From NCBI GenBank assembly GCA_963707835.1, contig CAVPRI010000002.1:1240001-1304000 (forward strand): a stretch of DNA of 64,000 nt, in the 5' to 3' direction. The notes under the pieces were generated by a model, which worked only from the letters and a program-made list of their open reading frames with translations, made no database searches and was not told the DNA's origin. The position numbers and the translations under genes are program-made. Positions 63,379 through 64,000 of the stretch are shown here, piece after piece; position 1 is the stretch's first letter, and each line of letters begins with the position of its first letter. The stretch is from Bog-473 sp963707835 (lineage in GTDB: Bacteria > Actinomycetota > Acidimicrobiia > Acidimicrobiales > RAAP-2).

Positions 63379-64000
63379 CGGGGATCCGCATCACCGGCTG
63401 GGGCATGGCCGTGCCCGACAAGGTCGTCACCAACGACGACCTCGCCGTCTCCCTCGACACCAGCGACGAGTGGATCGTCGAGCGCACGGGCATCAAGGAG
63501 CGCCACTTCGGTGGCACGACGTCGGGGCTGGCCATCGAAGCGGCCCAGAAGGCGCTGGCGCGGTCCGGCCTGGACGCCTCGCAGATCGACAACCTGGTGC
63601 TGGCCACGACGACGCCCGACTGCATGGTGCCCGGGACCGCACCGAGCGTGCAGAACGCCATCGGCATGCGGGGCGGCGCTTTCGATCTCAATGCGGCCTG
63701 CTCGGGTTTCGTGTACGGCCTCGTGACGGCCGCCGGCCTCATCGCCGTCGGATCCGGGCCCGTGCTCCTGGTGGGGTCCGAGACGCTCTCGCGCATCACC
63801 GACATGGACGACCGCTCGATCGCCGTGATCATCGCCGACGGGGCCGGTGCGGTCGTGGTCGAGCCGGTCGATGGGCCGGGAAACCTGCTCAGCTGGAACA
63901 TGAACTCCGATGGATCGCTCAAGCACCTGCTCATCTGCGAGCACGGCGGCTCCTTGTTCATGGACGGCAAGGAGGTGTTCCGCCGGGCCGTGCGGGTCGT
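63375..64000 (+). CDS. FabH-like ketoacyl synthase III (3' end cut by window edge)
   Basis: ATG 63375 overlaps the thiolase stop (ATGA). The first 208 codons are intact: IRITGWGMAVPDKVVTNDDL, SDEWIVERTGIKERHFGGTT, GLAIEAAQKALARSGLDASQ, LATTTPDCMVPGTAPSVQNA, the active-site Cys in GAFDLNAACSGFVYGLVTAA and VLLVGSETLSRITDMDDRSI with AVIIADGAGAVVVEPV, all KAS III signatures. His and Asn of the triad lie beyond the edge. Coupling with a thiolase-like gene suggests a special acyl-chain condensation rather than the housekeeping FabH. Confidence 0.9.
   Translation, partial: MTGIRITGWGMAVPDKVVTNDDLAVSLDTSDEWIVERTGIKERHFGGTTSGLAIEAAQKALARSGLDASQIDNLVLATTTPDCMVPGTAPSVQNAIGMRGGAFDLNAACSGFVYGLVTAAGLIAVGSGPVLLVGSETLSRITDMDDRSIAVIIADGAGAVVVEPVDGPGNLLSWNMNSDGSLKHLLICEHGGSLFMDGKEVFRRAVRV

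Overview
The window is a high-GC chromosomal segment from an actinobacterium, most likely the class Acidimicrobiia. This is inferred from housekeeping gene order (an eno-ftsB-DUF501 run; rsmI-metG-tatD-x-rsmA-ispE), from two minimal ribosomal proteins (bS22 and bL37 types), from a mycothiol-type Mca amidase and from widespread leaderless promoters. There is no prophage, IS element, CRISPR array or rRNA. The two tRNAs are Gln(TTG) and Arg(CCT).

Layout. 1-13.7 kb (minus strand): glmU, prs, rplY, pth, mfd, a SurA-like foldase, mazG, eno, ftsB/divIC-like and DUF501, read from tRNA-Gln leftward, plus a short plus-strand hydrolase/membrane-protein pair. 13.8-16.3 kb: an MprA/MprB-like two-component pair and bS22. 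16.3-22.5 kb (minus): DUF192, rsmI, metG, tatD, a secreted double-psi beta-barrel (RlpA-like) protein in the place usually held by rpfB, rsmA and ispE. 22.5-30.4 kb: bL37, GDPD, a SCO1-like lipoprotein with a COG4315-type lipoprotein, ychF, a PfkB kinase and an M1 aminopeptidase. 30.4-34.5 kb: an uncharacterised glycosyltransferase/methyltransferase/prenyltransferase-fold/methyltransferase locus. 34.5-37.5 kb: a divergent NRAMP-family transporter coupled to a soluble MgtE-N/CBS sensor behind a long leader. 37.5-43.5 kb: CBS protein, MarR/MFS pair, NifU-type scaffold, FAH-family enzyme, HdeD, a secernin-like hydrolase and a small regulator. 43.5-46.9 kb: a five-gene coupled redox operon (membrane-anchored Ser/Thr-rich protein, ApbE, ferric-reductase-like membrane protein, NuoF-like protein, ferredoxin). 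47-56.5 kb: YceI, a secreted GH43-like protein with propeller repeats, SDR, two amidohydrolases, an orphan substrate-binding protein and an HTH-citrate synthase. 56.5-64 kb: ahcY, mca, a threonine-aldolase family enzyme, a hotdog thioesterase, an LLM-type oxidoreductase, a thiolase-like protein and a truncated FabH-like synthase.

Sequence quality matters for reading this annotation. From about 3 to 35.5 kb most genes, including essential ones (mfd, metG, ychF, rsmA), contain one to ten or more frame changes, whereas 35.8-63.1 kb has none and one reappears at 63.2 kb. I treat these as base-calling indels, not decay, and give each gene its full extent.

Most interesting systems: the NRAMP-related/MgtE-sensor pair with its leader peptide; the ApbE-linked electron-transfer operon and its possible flavin acceptor; the glycosyltransferase locus; the catalytically defective HTH-citrate synthase; a GlmU lacking its acetyltransferase half; and a window-wide TAnnnT box 6-8 nt before start codons indicating leaderless mRNAs.
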